Source: CAZNKU01 sp045654805 (GTDB taxonomy: Bacteria > Bacillota > Clostridia > Monoglobales > Firm-18). Taken from it: 64,000 bases of DNA. This document shows, piece after piece, positions 26,609 through 36,081 of the stretch (its first letter is position 1; each line of letters opens with the position of its first letter). Position numbers and translations under genes: made by a program. The notes under the pieces are model-generated. The model had not been told where the DNA came from. It ran no database searches and saw only the letters and a program-made list of their open reading frames with translations. Location of the stretch: contig JAZOOD010000066.1 of NCBI GenBank assembly GCA_045654805.1, positions 1-64,000 on the forward strand, in the 5' to 3' direction.

Positions 26609-27619
26609 ATGAACGATTATCAGGAAGAAAGAATTATCAGCACAAGGAATTTTGATGCTGAAAATGATTACGAATATTCACTCCGTCCACGCACAATTGA
26701 TGAATATGTAGGTCAGCAAAAGGTTAAGGAAAATCTCGAGGTATTTATACAGGCTGCAAGGGAACGCCGGGAAGCATTAGACCACGTTTTATTGTACGGT
26801 CCACCGGGGCTTGGTAAGACTACACTTGCCTCCATTATAGCCAACGAGATGGGTGTTAATATAAGGGTTACAAGCGGGCCTGCCATTGAAAAGCAAGGAG
26901 ATTTAGCCGCACTTCTTACCAATTTGTCGGAACATGATATTTTATTTATTGACGAAATCCATCGTATGAGCCGTTCTATTGAAGAAGTTTTGTACCCTGC
27001 TATGGAAGACTATGCTTTGGATATTATTGTAGGACAAGGTCCATCGGCACGTTCAATACGAATTGACTTACCTAAATTCACATTAATAGGTGCTACAACT
27101 CGTGCGGGATTACTTTCCGCACCGTTACGTGACCGTTTTGGTGTAATATCACGCCTTGAACTGTATTCTACTGAAGAGCTTGCAAAAATTGTAGGTCGTT
27201 CTGCAAACATTTTAGGTGCACAAATTGACGAGGACGGTATGAGAGAAATTGCCTCACGTTCAAGGGGTACACCGCGTATCGCAAACCGCCTTTTAAAACG
27301 AGTGCGTGACTATGCACAGATAAAGGCAAACGGTGTTATTACAAAGGAAGTTGCAGATGCGGCACTTACAATGCTTGAGGTAGATAAAATCGGTCTTGAT
27401 AAAATTGACAAAAATATGATGCTGTCTATTATAAAGTCATTTGGCGGAGGCCCTGTGGGACTTGACACATTAGCGGCAACAATAGGCGAGGACCCGGGTA
27501 CTATTGAAGACGTTTACGAACCATATTTGCTTCAGCAAGGATTTATAAACCGTACTCCCCGTGGCAGAATGGCAACAAAGGTTGCTTATGATTATTTTGG
27601 TATACCAATTAACGAATAA
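26609..27619 (+). CDS. ruvB: Holliday junction branch-migration ATPase
   Basis: 336 residues. The P-loop [11 protein letters not shown], Walker B FIDEIHR, sensor region [17 protein letters not shown] and the C-terminal winged helix ([17 protein letters not shown]) are all present. RuvB drives branch migration with RuvA and RuvC. It follows bactofilin by 2 bases; ruvA is not adjacent in this window, so it must be elsewhere. Confidence 0.97.
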   Translation: MNDYQEERIISTRNFDAENDYEYSLRPRTIDEYVGQQKVKENLEVFIQAARERREALDHVLLYGPPGLGKTTLASIIANEMGVNIRVTSGPAIEKQGDLAALLTNLSEHDILFIDEIHRMSRSIEEVLYPAMEDYALDIIVGQGPSARSIRIDLPKFTLIGATTRAGLLSAPLRDRFGVISRLELYSTEELAKIVGRSANILGAQIDEDGMREIASRSRGTPRIANRLLKRVRDYAQIKANGVITKEVADAALTMLEVDKIGLDKIDKNMMLSIIKSFGGGPVGLDTLAATIGEDPGTIEDVYEPYLLQQGFINRTPRGRMATKVAYDYFGIPINE

Positions 27620-27637
27620 ATATAAAGGAGTTTTAAA

Positions 27638-28018
27638 ATGAAATTTTTAAAGGAATTTAAAGAATTTGCATTCAAGGGTAATGTCCTTGATATGGCAGTC
27701 GGTGTTGTTATAGGTACTGCTTTTGGTAAAATCGTTACATCCGTGGTTAACGACTTAATTATGCCACTAGTAGGTATGTTAACAGCAGGTAAGGATTTTA
27801 CATCTATTGTTATCCCTCTAAGAGGGGAAAGCGCTATGATGATTGGCAACTTTATTCAGTCACTTGTGGACTTTTTGATAATTGCCGCATCTATCTTCTT
27901 ATTTGTTAAATTCATCAACAGATTTAAGAAAAAGGAAGAACCAAAGCCCGAGGCACCAAAAGGTCCTTCTACCGAAGAGTTGTTGGCAGAAATTCGTGAT
28001 TTGTTAAAGGATAAATAA
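27638..28018 (+). CDS. mscL: Large-conductance mechanosensitive channel
   Basis: 126 residues. MscL is a pentameric pressure-release channel. The N-terminal amphipathic segment KEFAFKGNVLDMAVGVVIG, the pore helix with VVNDLIMPL, and the second helix (FLIIAASIFLFVKFI) are present; the charged tail ends AEIRDLLKDK. A 5-base gap separates it from ruvB's ribosome site region, with AAGGAG upstream. The next 600 bases are copy B of the structured repeat. Confidence 0.96.
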   Translation: MKFLKEFKEFAFKGNVLDMAVGVVIGTAFGKIVTSVVNDLIMPLVGMLTAGKDFTSIVIPLRGESAMMIGNFIQSLVDFLIIAASIFLFVKFINRFKKKEEPKPEAPKGPSTEELLAEIRDLLKDK

Positions 28019-28556
28019 TACATAAAAATATTTTTATGTACTTTTGTAGCAAAAGTACCAAAAACGCGGGGGTTTCGATTCCCCCGCACCCCTAAATGAC
28101 AATGGCTTCGCCCTTGACCCGTTTGGGGGGTTCTTTATTTTACAGATTAAAGTATGTGGTATCTACCAAATCCAAAAACTACACGCCGTCGTCATACACG
28201 AACTTATCGTGCTGACTCCTAAAATCATTGTCCAGCAGAGGAAGTTGATAACAATGATTTTACCTTTGTTTTTGGATTTTCTGTCAGTGCTTATCTGTGG
28301 CACAAAGTTACACACATATAAACCAGGTCTGTGGCGGAGGATTAGAAAATGTCTGCAGGCTTGCAGTAATTATGCCGCAAAATTGCCCACATCATTTCCC
28401 TCTGCTGGTGGGCAATTTTAGAAACTTTGAGCGGAAAGCCGCGAATATTTTCGACGGCTTAATTACAAAAACTGCAGTTGCTTTTTCTTTTCGACAGAGC
28501 CGACCTGGAATTTTTTCGGCACTTTTTTAAAAAAGTGTCCCGTCGGAGACAAAAAA
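28017..28556 (+). repeat. Large structured intergenic repeat, copy B
   Basis: About 540 non-coding bases between convergent mscL and the NUDIX gene. It repeats copy A in the same orientation: TACTTTTG/CAAAAGTA, GCGGGGG/CCCCCGC, the branched region bounded by CAAATCCAAAAAC and GTTTTTGGATTT (about 28168-28281), and the 3' unit 28499-28556 with CCGACC, complementary ACTTTT/AAAAGT and GTCGGAGACAAA. Copy A's internal insert is missing. An extra inverted repeat AAAATTGCCCAC/GTGGGCAATTTT lies at 28379-28421. Confidence 0.8.
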
Positions 28557-28590
28557 AGATAATATTTTCTTCAAATTATTTGGTGAATAA

Positions 28591-28628
28591 AAATGGGTTA
28601 TAGAAAATGTGATTTCTATAACCCATTT
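28591..28628 (-). terminator. Terminator of the NUDIX gene
   Basis: A 16-bp perfect stem, AAATGGGTTATAGAAA / TTTCTATAACCCATTT, with a 6-base loop. On the minus strand it is followed by TTTTTATT. Confidence 0.85.
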
Positions 28629-28635
28629 AATTTTA

Positions 28636-29103
28636 TCAAAATATTTTATTATTATTTACTGATGCAGACACAAGCTTATCACCCTTATATTCAAGCACAA
28701 GGTTAAAAAACTTTGCATCTGTGCGGATTAAACCTAAAAATATCTTATCCCCCTCCCACATAGGCAGGTCATACATTTTGTCACGGTCTATCCATTCCAA
28801 CACACCTTCGTCACACTCAATTAATTCACCCTCGTACCCATCAGCAGTATAGAGGTGCATCTTTTCATCTTCATACACATCTGATTTAAAATACACAATA
28901 CCCCTGTACTGATAAGAAGTCAGCGTAAGACCCGTTTCTTCCAAAGCCTCACGCAAAATGCATTGTTCGGAACTTTCCCCATCCTCCAATCTGCCTCCAA
29001 TGCCAACCCACTTATCCTTGTTGACATCTTCCTCCTTCTTTATACGGTGGAGCATAAGATATTTATTATTATTTTGAATATAACAAAGTGTAGTTTCCTT
29101 CAT
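28636..29103 (-). CDS. NUDIX hydrolase (8-oxo-dGTPase-like)
   Basis: 155 residues. The Nudix box is complete: GGRLEDGESSEQCILREALE followed by ETGL (Gx5Ex7REUxEExGU). The opening ETTLCYIQNNNKYLMLHRIK and the WVGIGGRLE block resemble MutT-like 8-oxo-dGTP diphosphatases, which clean oxidised nucleotides, but other nucleoside diphosphate substrates cannot be excluded. It lies 4 bases after wecB on the same strand; the ribosome site is weak. Confidence 0.9.
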   Translation of the reverse strand: MKETTLCYIQNNNKYLMLHRIKKEEDVNKDKWVGIGGRLEDGESSEQCILREALEETGLTLTSYQYRGIVYFKSDVYEDEKMHLYTADGYEGELIECDEGVLEWIDRDKMYDLPMWEGDKIFLGLIRTDAKFFNLVLEYKGDKLVSASVNNNKIF

Positions 29104-29107
29104 TTTA

Positions 29108-30256
29108 TTAATCTCTCTTTGTCAAATCCTGTGGTCTTTCACCTTTGCCGAAATGGTACAAAATAGCCTCAACAGTTCTGCGGGAAGCCTCTCCGTCACC
29201 ATATGGATTTACAGCGTGAGCCATGCTATTATATTCATTTTCATCTGTCAACAGCTTTTTAGCCATATTGTATATAACATCCTCATCAACACCCGCAACC
29301 TTTACTGTGCCTGCTTCAACGGCCTCGGGGCGTTCTGTTTCGTTACGCAAAACCAACACGGGCTTGCCAAGTGAAGGAGCTTCCTCCTGCAAACCGCCGG
29401 AATCCGTCATAATCATATAACTGCGGTCCATAGCATTATGCATATCACGTACATCAATAGGGTCGATTAGGTGTACTCTGTCCATACCTGCAAGGTATTT
29501 GTTTACAGTTTCTCTAACCGCAGGATTAAGATGTACAGGGTAAACAAGTTCAACGTCACTAAATTCAGTAACAATTCTCTTAAGTGCACGGCAGATATTT
29601 TCCAAAGGCTCTCCCAGATTTTCACGTCTGTGAGCAGTTACAAGAATAACCCTATTTGAAAAATCAACATCGTCCATACTTGCACAAAGCTTATAATCCT
29701 TGCTTACAGTAGTTTTAAGTGCATCAATAACCGTGTTACCTGTAATGTAAATATCCTTATCTTCAATAGCTTCTTTAATAAGATTATTTCTGTTGGAAAT
29801 TGTGGGTGAAAAATGCAAATCAGCAATTCGTCCTGTCAAACATCTGTTCATTTCCTCGGGGAATGGTGAATATTTGTCGTATGTACGAAGACCTGCCTCT
29901 ACGTGACCTACGGGAATCTGATTATAAAATGCTGCCAAAGCACCTACAAATGTGGTAGATGTGTCCCCGTGTACCAACACGATGTCAGGCTTAGCTTCCT
30001 TTAAAACATTGTCAAGACCCTGCAAAACATTTGTAGTTATGCTGATAAGAGTCTGTCTGTCCTTCATAATATCAAGGTCGTAATCAGGCTTGATATCAAA
30101 AATTGCCAAAACCTGGTCAAGCATCTGTCTGTGCTGAGCTGTAACACACACGATAGATTCTACTTTATCATTCTTTTCCAGTTCCTTAACAAGGGGAGCC
30201 ATTTTAATAGCCTCCGGTCTTGTGCCGAATACTGTCATTACTTTAATCTTGTCCAT
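29108..30256 (-). CDS. wecB: UDP-N-acetylglucosamine 2-epimerase (non-hydrolysing)
   Basis: 382 residues. Converts UDP-GlcNAc to UDP-ManNAc for teichoic-acid linkage units or other surface glycans. Recognised from KVMTVFGTRPEAIKMAPLV, LVHGDTSTTFVGALAAFY, VGHVEAGLRT and the TDSGGLQEEAPSLGKPVLVLR block. The start at 30256 begins the conserved domain; the frame is open further upstream but encodes a low-complexity Lys/Met stretch overlapping the previous gene. It overlaps tagO by 14 bases. Confidence 0.94.
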   Translation of the reverse strand: MDKIKVMTVFGTRPEAIKMAPLVKELEKNDKVESIVCVTAQHRQMLDQVLAIFDIKPDYDLDIMKDRQTLISITTNVLQGLDNVLKEAKPDIVLVHGDTSTTFVGALAAFYNQIPVGHVEAGLRTYDKYSPFPEEMNRCLTGRIADLHFSPTISNRNNLIKEAIEDKDIYITGNTVIDALKTTVSKDYKLCASMDDVDFSNRVILVTAHRRENLGEPLENICRALKRIVTEFSDVELVYPVHLNPAVRETVNKYLAGMDRVHLIDPIDVRDMHNAMDRSYMIMTDSGGLQEEAPSLGKPVLVLRNETERPEAVEAGTVKVAGVDEDVIYNMAKKLLTDENEYNSMAHAVNPYGDGEASRRTVEAILYHFGKGERPQDLTKRD

Positions 30257-31358
30257 TTTCATCATTCTCACTTTCTTCATTTTCCGCACTGATTTTATCT
30301 TCATCTGTTGAAGCTTCATTTTCCGTAATCCTATTTTTTGCAAGTGTAATACCCACTGCGGAAACAAACACAACCGCCAATATCAAAACAATGGCTCTTG
30401 GTGCACCGCAAAGGAGTAATACCACTGCAGACAATGACAAAAGTCCGCTTGTTATAAGCAGGATAATTACTGTCTGCTTCTGGTCGAAACCTAAATCTAT
30501 AAGCCTGTGGTGAACGTGACCACGGTCGGGCTGCATAGGAGACTGCCCCCTCATAACCCTGCGTATAATTGCAAATGCAGTATCAAAAATCGGCAATCCT
30601 AATATTAAAAACGGCACAGCCATAGAAATAACCGCATATCCTTTAAAAAGACCAACAACACTTATGCACGCCAGTATAAAGCCTAAAAATGTAGAGCCCG
30701 TATCACCCATAAAAATCTTTGCAGGATGGATATTGTACGGCAAAAAGCCAAAGCCCGCACCTGCAACGGCAGCAGTTACAATAGCAACTCCCATTTCCCT
30801 TGTAATAAGGGAAATTGCGAATAATGAAACAGTAGATATTGTAGAAACTCCTGCAGCCAATCCATCAAGACCGTCAATAAGATTAACGGCATTTGTAACG
30901 CCCACTATCCACAGTACGGTAATGGGTATTGCAAGCATTCCCAAATCGATATACGGACTGCTGCCGATACCAAAGCTTGAAAGATGGTCAATACGTACAC
31001 CGTGCATAACCACTATAAGCGCCGCAAATATCTGAATAACAAATTTCAAAAGTGCATTTAAGCTGTATATATCATCAAATATACCAAGTACAACAATTAT
31101 TATACATCCTATAAGGATACCTCGTAAGGAGGTATCAATTTCTGCAAAGCATAAAATAGAAATTATAAAACCATAAAAAATCGCTATACCGCCAATCCTT
31201 GCGGTAGGTTTTTTATGCATACGGCGGTTATCCTTAGGTACGTCAACGGCACCTATTCGAAACGCCAGCATCTTTACTATAGGTGTGCTTGCATATGATA
31301 TCAAAAATGCCACCACAAATGCAAACAACAACCTTAAAAATCCAAAATCCAAACTCAT
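30243..31358 (-). CDS. tagO: Undecaprenyl-phosphate GlcNAc-1-phosphate transferase
   Basis: 371 residues, ten-helix membrane protein of the MraY/WecA family. It attaches GlcNAc-1-phosphate to undecaprenyl phosphate, first step of wall teichoic acid or related polymers. The motifs VPKDNRRMHKKPTARIGGIA, NAVNLIDGLDGLAAG (catalytic Asp pair), IFMGDTGSTFLGF and the cytoplasmic loop with DRGHVHHRLI are intact. The C-terminal tail is acidic. With wecB directly downstream, it forms a linkage-unit pair. Confidence 0.93.
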   Translation of the reverse strand: MSLDFGFLRLLFAFVVAFLISYASTPIVKMLAFRIGAVDVPKDNRRMHKKPTARIGGIAIFYGFIISILCFAEIDTSLRGILIGCIIIVVLGIFDDIYSLNALLKFVIQIFAALIVVMHGVRIDHLSSFGIGSSPYIDLGMLAIPITVLWIVGVTNAVNLIDGLDGLAAGVSTISTVSLFAISLITREMGVAIVTAAVAGAGFGFLPYNIHPAKIFMGDTGSTFLGFILACISVVGLFKGYAVISMAVPFLILGLPIFDTAFAIIRRVMRGQSPMQPDRGHVHHRLIDLGFDQKQTVIILLITSGLLSLSAVVLLLCGAPRAIVLILAVVFVSAVGITLAKNRITENEASTDEDKISAENEESENDENGQD

Positions 31359-31369
31359 AATATTTCACC

Positions 31370-32377
31370 TTATCTTTCGGTAAATCCAACCTTTTTATAA
31401 ACTTTGCGCAATGTTTTATACGCAATTTTTGATGCCTTTTCCGCACCGTCGCGATATACAGACTGAATATATGCCTTATCCTGTTGCAAAGCGTAATATT
31501 TTTCCTGTATAGGCTTTAAGCAGTCTGCCACAACTTCAGCAACCGCAAGCTTGAATTCACCGTAACCCATGCCTGCAAACTGTGCAACAGATTCTTCAAT
31601 AGTATTCCCTGTAACTGCACTGTAAATACTAAGCAGATTGTTTATACCGTCTTTTCCTTCACGGTAAGCAATTTCACCATCACTGTCCGTAACTGCCTTT
31701 TTGAATTTACGTATAATTGTATCCCTGTCATCAAGCATAGCAATATAACCGTTAGGGTTAGGGTCGGACTTACTCATTTTAGACTCCGGTGAAGCAAGAC
31801 TCATAATCCTTGCCCCTACCTTGCCAACATAAGCCTCCGGTATCTTGAACACATCACCGTAAACACCATTAAAACGCTTAGCAACATCACGTGTAAGCTC
31901 AAGGTGTTGAAGCTGGTCGTGACCTACGGGAACAAGGTCTGCCTGATACAGCAGAATATCCGCAGCCATAAGCACAGGGTATGTAAACAAACCGCTGTTA
32001 ATATTATCCTCATGTTTGGCTGATTTATCCTTAAACTGAGTCATTCTTTGAAGCTCGCCCATATAAGTGTAACAATTAAGTACCCATGAAAGCTCAGGAT
32101 GTGCGGAAACGTGGCTTTGGAAAAACATAATGCTCTTTTCAGGGTCAATGCCTGCCGCAAGGTATGTTGTAAATACCTCCAAAGCCCTTTTACGCAAATC
32201 AGCAGGATTTTGTCTTACTGTTATAGAGTGCAAGTCCGCCACACAGTAAAGACAGTTATAGTCATCCTGAAGCATTGTCCAATTTTTCAAGGCTCCCAGG
32301 TAGTTACCCAATGTAAGAAAGCCTGAGGACTGTATTCCGCTCAGTATAGTTTTTTTATTTTCAATAACATTATCCAT
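31370..32377 (-). CDS. trpS: Tryptophanyl-tRNA synthetase
   Basis: 335 residues, class I. The HIGH-equivalent motif is in SGFLTLGNYLGAL, and SKMSKSDPNPNG is the KMSKS loop. It is divergent from gltX with 150 bases between. I looked for a T-box leader and found none; the leader is too short. Confidence 0.96.
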   Translation of the reverse strand: MDNVIENKKTILSGIQSSGFLTLGNYLGALKNWTMLQDDYNCLYCVADLHSITVRQNPADLRKRALEVFTTYLAAGIDPEKSIMFFQSHVSAHPELSWVLNCYTYMGELQRMTQFKDKSAKHEDNINSGLFTYPVLMAADILLYQADLVPVGHDQLQHLELTRDVAKRFNGVYGDVFKIPEAYVGKVGARIMSLASPESKMSKSDPNPNGYIAMLDDRDTIIRKFKKAVTDSDGEIAYREGKDGINNLLSIYSAVTGNTIEESVAQFAGMGYGEFKLAVAEVVADCLKPIQEKYYALQQDKAYIQSVYRDGAEKASKIAYKTLRKVYKKVGFTER

Positions 32378-32472
32378 TTTTAAAACAGAATCCTTTCTTT
32401 TAAAACAATTATTTATAAAATGACATAATAACTCAAAGTATCACACAATAATAATATCACATTTGATACCTC

Positions 32473-32501
32473 TTGACAAGTCGTAATTTTAAATATATTA
32501 T
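32473..32501 (+). promoter_or_regulatory. Promoter of gltX
   Basis: TTGACA followed 17 bases later by TATTAT. A perfect TATAAT begins at 32501, but its 22-base spacing from the same TTGACA is too long. Confidence 0.6.
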
Positions 32502-32536
32502 ATAATATAGGTAATTTATAGAAGGGAATGACTTTT

Positions 32537-33982
32537 TTGAAAATAAGAACAAGATTTGCACCATCACCTACGGGATTTATGCATGTGGGCAACCTTCGTA
32601 CTGCTTTGTATGCTTACTTGCTTACAAAGTCAAAGGGCGGGGATTTTATTTTAAGAATAGAAGACACCGACCAAGGCCGTTATGTAGAGGGTGCAGTAGA
32701 TATTATTTACAATACACTTAGGGAAACAGGACTTTTGTGGGACGAGGGTCCGGACATTGGCGGGGGTTATGGCCCGTACATTCAGTCCGAAAGACGCGGT
32801 CTTTACAGAGAATATGCTGAAAAGTTGGTAGAAATGGGCAAGGCTTATTATTGCTTCTGCGACGAGGAAAGGCTTAACGAGGTGCGTACTCTTTGCGAAA
32901 CTAAAAAAATTCCGCCTAAATATGACAGACATTGTCTTTCTCTTTCAAAAGAAGAAATTCAGGCAAAAATTGATGCAGGCGTGCCTTATGTAATCCGTCA
33001 GCTTATGCCTGACGATGGTACAACTTCATTTGACGACGCAGTTTTTGGCACAATTACTGTTGAAAATTCTACTTTGGATGATATGGTACTTCTAAAGTCA
33101 GACGGCTTGCCAACATACAACTTTGCAAACGTTGTTGACGACCATTTAATGGGCATTACACACGTTATAAGAGGTAACGAATATTTGTCATCTACACCGA
33201 AATATAACCTTTTGTACGAGGCTTTTGGATGGGAAATCCCAACATACATCCACTGTTCACCTGTAATGCGTGACCATACTCACAAGCTTTCAAAGCGTGA
33301 CGGTGACGCATCATACGAGGACTTTATCAAAAAGGGTTATCTAAAGGAAGCTATCCTTAACTATATCGCTTTGCTTGGCTGGAGTCCGCAAGGGGAACAG
33401 GAAAAGTTCACTCTTAAAGAATTGGTTGAAAGATTTGATGTATCAGGCATCAGTAAGTCACCTGCAATATTTGATGAAGCTAAGCTTGCATGGTTAAACG
33501 GGGAATATATCCGCGAACTTTCATTGGATGAATTCCACGAAAAGGCTAAGCCTTTCTATGAAGGTGTGGTTACAAACCCTGATATTGATACAAAGAAAAT
33601 AAGCGAGCTTTTGCAAAAGAGATGTGAAAAGCTTTCCGACATTCCTGAACAGGTTGACTTTTTCGACAATCTGCCTGAATATGACATCGATTTGTACACT
33701 CATAAAAAAATGAAGACTAATCCTGAAAATTCAAAGGAATCTCTTGTTGCAATCAAAAATAAGCTTGAAGCTATAGATGATTTCAGCTTTGAAAATCTCC
33801 ACGACAGATTGATGGAATTGGTTGAGGAAATGGGACTTAAAAACGGCCAGGTATTGTTCCCACTACGAGTTGCAGTTTCAGGCAAATCATTTACCCCCGG
33901 CGGTGGTGTAGAATTGGCTTCTATCCTCGGCAAAGAAGAAACTTTAAAGAGAATTGATAAGGCTATTGAAAAATTATCATAA
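32537..33982 (+). CDS. gltX: Glutamyl-tRNA synthetase
   Basis: 481 residues. The class I motifs are [20 protein letters not shown] (HIGH equivalent) and HKLSKRDGD (KMSKS equivalent). Likely non-discriminating, charging tRNA-Gln as well if no GlnRS exists, but the window cannot show this. I prefer TTG at 32537, 10 bases after AAGGG, giving the usual N-terminus; the ATG three codons earlier abuts the site. Confidence 0.95.
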   Translation: MKIRTRFAPSPTGFMHVGNLRTALYAYLLTKSKGGDFILRIEDTDQGRYVEGAVDIIYNTLRETGLLWDEGPDIGGGYGPYIQSERRGLYREYAEKLVEMGKAYYCFCDEERLNEVRTLCETKKIPPKYDRHCLSLSKEEIQAKIDAGVPYVIRQLMPDDGTTSFDDAVFGTITVENSTLDDMVLLKSDGLPTYNFANVVDDHLMGITHVIRGNEYLSSTPKYNLLYEAFGWEIPTYIHCSPVMRDHTHKLSKRDGDASYEDFIKKGYLKEAILNYIALLGWSPQGEQEKFTLKELVERFDVSGISKSPAIFDEAKLAWLNGEYIRELSLDEFHEKAKPFYEGVVTNPDIDTKKISELLQKRCEKLSDIPEQVDFFDNLPEYDIDLYTHKKMKTNPENSKESLVAIKNKLEAIDDFSFENLHDRLMELVEEMGLKNGQVLFPLRVAVSGKSFTPGGGVELASILGKEETLKRIDKAIEKLS

Positions 33983-33991
33983 AAAATATTT

Positions 33992-34020
33992 AAAAGACAC
34001 CCTGACAGGTGTCTTTTTTT
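33992..34020 (+). terminator. Terminator of gltX
   Basis: A 10-bp stem AAAAGACACC / GGTGTCTTTT with a 6-base loop and a T-tract. It separates gltX from the toxin region. Confidence 0.9.
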
Positions 34021-34030
34021 ACACAAAACT

Positions 34031-34059
34031 TTGCCAACAAATGCGTATTTGGATATGTT
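34031..34059 (+). promoter_or_regulatory. Putative promoter of the toxin locus
   Basis: TTGCCA, a 17-base spacer and TATGTT, 55 bases before the first toxin-type gene. Confidence 0.4.
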
Positions 34060-34113
34060 AAATTAAAGTTGATAGTCAAACTATTAAAAATAAAAATGAA
34101 GGGAAGTGATACA

Positions 34114-35718
34114 ATGGCTATCAATTTTAAAAATTACAAACCAAATATTACAGAAAGGAGGACAACTACATACAAAATAGAATCACCCACTAAAGTTACT
34201 GTGGACAATTCTGATTCAGTAAGGTATAATGGAAATAAGGAAATTAAACCAACCATTTCACCTTCAACGGACTTTGCAAAACAGTGGGAGGAGAAACATA
34301 AGGACACATTCAAGTATGCCGGTGACAGTGCGAAAAAGAGTATCCACGCAGGACTTAATGAAGCACCTGATTATATGAAGGATGCAGACGAGGGTACAAG
34401 CTTTGAAAATGTACAGACAGCATCAGTAAAGAGACATCTTGCAAAAGATGCAAATGATGACAAGTTGTTTAATGCATCAATAATGGAAATGATAGGGCAT
34501 TTAAGTAGGGAAAATAAAGAACCATATCTTAAACACGCTCAACCATTACAAAAATATATCGATGCAAAAGATGAATTTGATTTTAAACAGAACAATTACA
34601 CTACAACAGAGAATGTAGATAAAACACCAAACGAAGATGTCCGTACTCTACAAAGGGAACTGAATGAGGCAGGCTATACTGACAAATTTGGACAAAAGCT
34701 AAAAGAAGACGGAATATATGCAGGCAAGACTGCTTATGCTGATGATAGGCGTAGGGCGGATAATCCAAGCGTATCAAGTTATTCTACAAACAAAAAGAAC
34801 AAGAAATTTTCTGCAAAAGAATTATCTAAAGAGGAAATTGAAAAGATAGGAAAATACGTGTATGGGGATGACTATAATTCGGATGTACTTGCTTTGAATT
34901 TTACAGATGATGGAAAGGTTGCGACGCATCCTACTACGGTAAATGCTTCCGGTCCTATGGGGCCTGTGTACGAATATGTTGATGATATCTTAAATAAGGT
35001 AAATAATTCCACAGAACAAATTAAAACAAAAGCAAATACTTTTTTCGATGAATATATACCATATTATTCTTCCAAAAATGATGAAATCAGATTATCCGAT
35101 AGCGGAGTTGAGAATGAAAAGGACAAGAAATTTAATACAGTTAAAAAAACCATGTTAAGATGCCTAAGTGCAAATTGGTATGGAACAAGTTATAACAATT
35201 ATTTTCAGGAATATATTCACGAACAGGCTGATAGGTTAAGATTATATGATGATAATTCATTTAAAAAGGCAGTACTGCTAAATAATTCGGAAGGAGCTAG
35301 TACCTTAGGTCATAATGCAGTTATGCTTATTAACAAGGACAATGAAGGTTTAGTGTTTAGTTTTTATCCGACTAATTCAAATTTCACTAAATCAATGTTA
35401 ACAACTGCAGAGGTTAGATTTGGGGTATTAAGTTCCAAAGAGGTGGACGATTTGTTGAATGCCAATAACAAAAATACTCTTTTCCTTGTGGCTAGCGACA
35501 ATACAGTAGTTCAAGAAAAGTACGACAGAGTTATAACCTATAATTTAACAGGCACAGGTTATAATATGTATAATGCTGCGGTTGCTTTGTATGACTGCCC
35601 TAGCTACTATTCTTTAGCAGTAAGACATTGCGACAACATTGCAGTCGAATTGTTAAAAGAGGGCGGTATAGACATAGCTCGGTGGGTAATACCAAATTGG
35701 ACATATGAAAACAATTAA
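34114..35718 (+). CDS. Polymorphic-toxin-like protein with permuted papain-type C-terminus
   Basis: 534 residues. Residues about 29-203 are the module shared with the two following frames: KKSIHAGLNEAPDYM, DADEGTSFENVQTASVKRHL, IGHLSRENKEPYLKHAQPLQ, then LQRELNEAGYTDKFGQKLKE and DGIYAGKTAYA, which reads like a peptidoglycan-binding repeat. After a linker the C-terminal 170 residues have GHNAVMLIN (His400), then VFSFYP, then RHCDNIAVELLKEGG (Cys506): the His-then-Cys order of circularly permuted NlpC/P60-type peptidases and acyltransferases. The start has AAGGGAAGTGA upstream. No signal peptide or secretion gene is visible. The toxin role is inferred from architecture. Confidence 0.6.
   Translation: MAINFKNYKPNITERRTTTYKIESPTKVTVDNSDSVRYNGNKEIKPTISPSTDFAKQWEEKHKDTFKYAGDSAKKSIHAGLNEAPDYMKDADEGTSFENVQTASVKRHLAKDANDDKLFNASIMEMIGHLSRENKEPYLKHAQPLQKYIDAKDEFDFKQNNYTTTENVDKTPNEDVRTLQRELNEAGYTDKFGQKLKEDGIYAGKTAYADDRRRADNPSVSSYSTNKKNKKFSAKELSKEEIEKIGKYVYGDDYNSDVLALNFTDDGKVATHPTTVNASGPMGPVYEYVDDILNKVNNSTEQIKTKANTFFDEYIPYYSSKNDEIRLSDSGVENEKDKKFNTVKKTMLRCLSANWYGTSYNNYFQEYIHEQADRLRLYDDNSFKKAVLLNNSEGASTLGHNAVMLINKDNEGLVFSFYPTNSNFTKSMLTTAEVRFGVLSSKEVDDLLNANNKNTLFLVASDNTVVQEKYDRVITYNLTGTGYNMYNAAVALYDCPSYYSLAVRHCDNIAVELLKEGGIDIARWVIPNWTYENN
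34198..34720 (+). repeat. Shared toxin-module direct repeat, copy 1
   Basis: This is the longest module copy that has a functional-looking gene around it. It begins ACTGTGGACAATTC and ends at GCTAAAAGAAGACG, where copy 3 diverges. Within it, stretches such as GATGCAGACGAGGGTACAAG are identical in all three copies. Confidence 0.85.
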
Positions 35719-35742
35719 TTTTTATTTAATGGAGCGTGGAAC

Positions 35743-36081
35743 ATGTCAAAAAAGTTATCAATATTTTTATTTTATCTTATTCATTGTTTAATAGCTTTTG
35801 TTATGGGAGTCACCACTATTTACTTGGAATTAAAATTTTTTGTTCATGAATTTAATCCGTATATATATATTGTGTTATATTATGCCTTTTTGCTTTTTTG
35901 TATTATCAATTTGTGTGTTATGTTTTTCTCCTACAAATTGTTAAAAATTGAAAAAGGGAAGAGATTTTATCTTACTTTGTTTACAAATTATGTAATTGTA
36001 AATGTATGTTCTTATTTGATGTTTTATTTTGGACTTTATTTATTTATTGTAATAAGATTGTGTATATATGGGCTTTATTAA
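35743..36081 (+). CDS. Small polytopic membrane protein, immunity candidate 1
   Basis: 112 residues with three to four hydrophobic helices (FLFYLIHCLIAFVMGVTTIY, IVLYYAFLLFCIINLCVMFF, TLFTNYVIVNVCSYLMFYFG). Its position directly after the first toxin-type gene (24 bases, GGAG ribosome site) is the typical place for an immunity protein. No family recognised. The next toxin frame opens inside its last 14 bases. Being membrane-embedded, it would fit a toxin acting at the envelope, which is an inference. Confidence 0.5.
   Translation: MSKKLSIFLFYLIHCLIAFVMGVTTIYLELKFFVHEFNPYIYIVLYYAFLLFCIINLCVMFFSYKLLKIEKGKRFYLTLFTNYVIVNVCSYLMFYFGLYLFIVIRLCIYGLY

Noticed and set aside
28065..28087. Possible tRNA T-arm in the repeats (GGGTTTCGATTCCCC)
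   Set aside because: The rest of a tRNA is missing; it is a simple hairpin of the repeat.
28209..28530. Open frames in repeat copy B
   Set aside because: Not preserved in copies A or C, no ribosome sites.
32378..32527. T-box leader before trpS
   Set aside because: The 150-base divergent gap has no T-box core or specifier stem.
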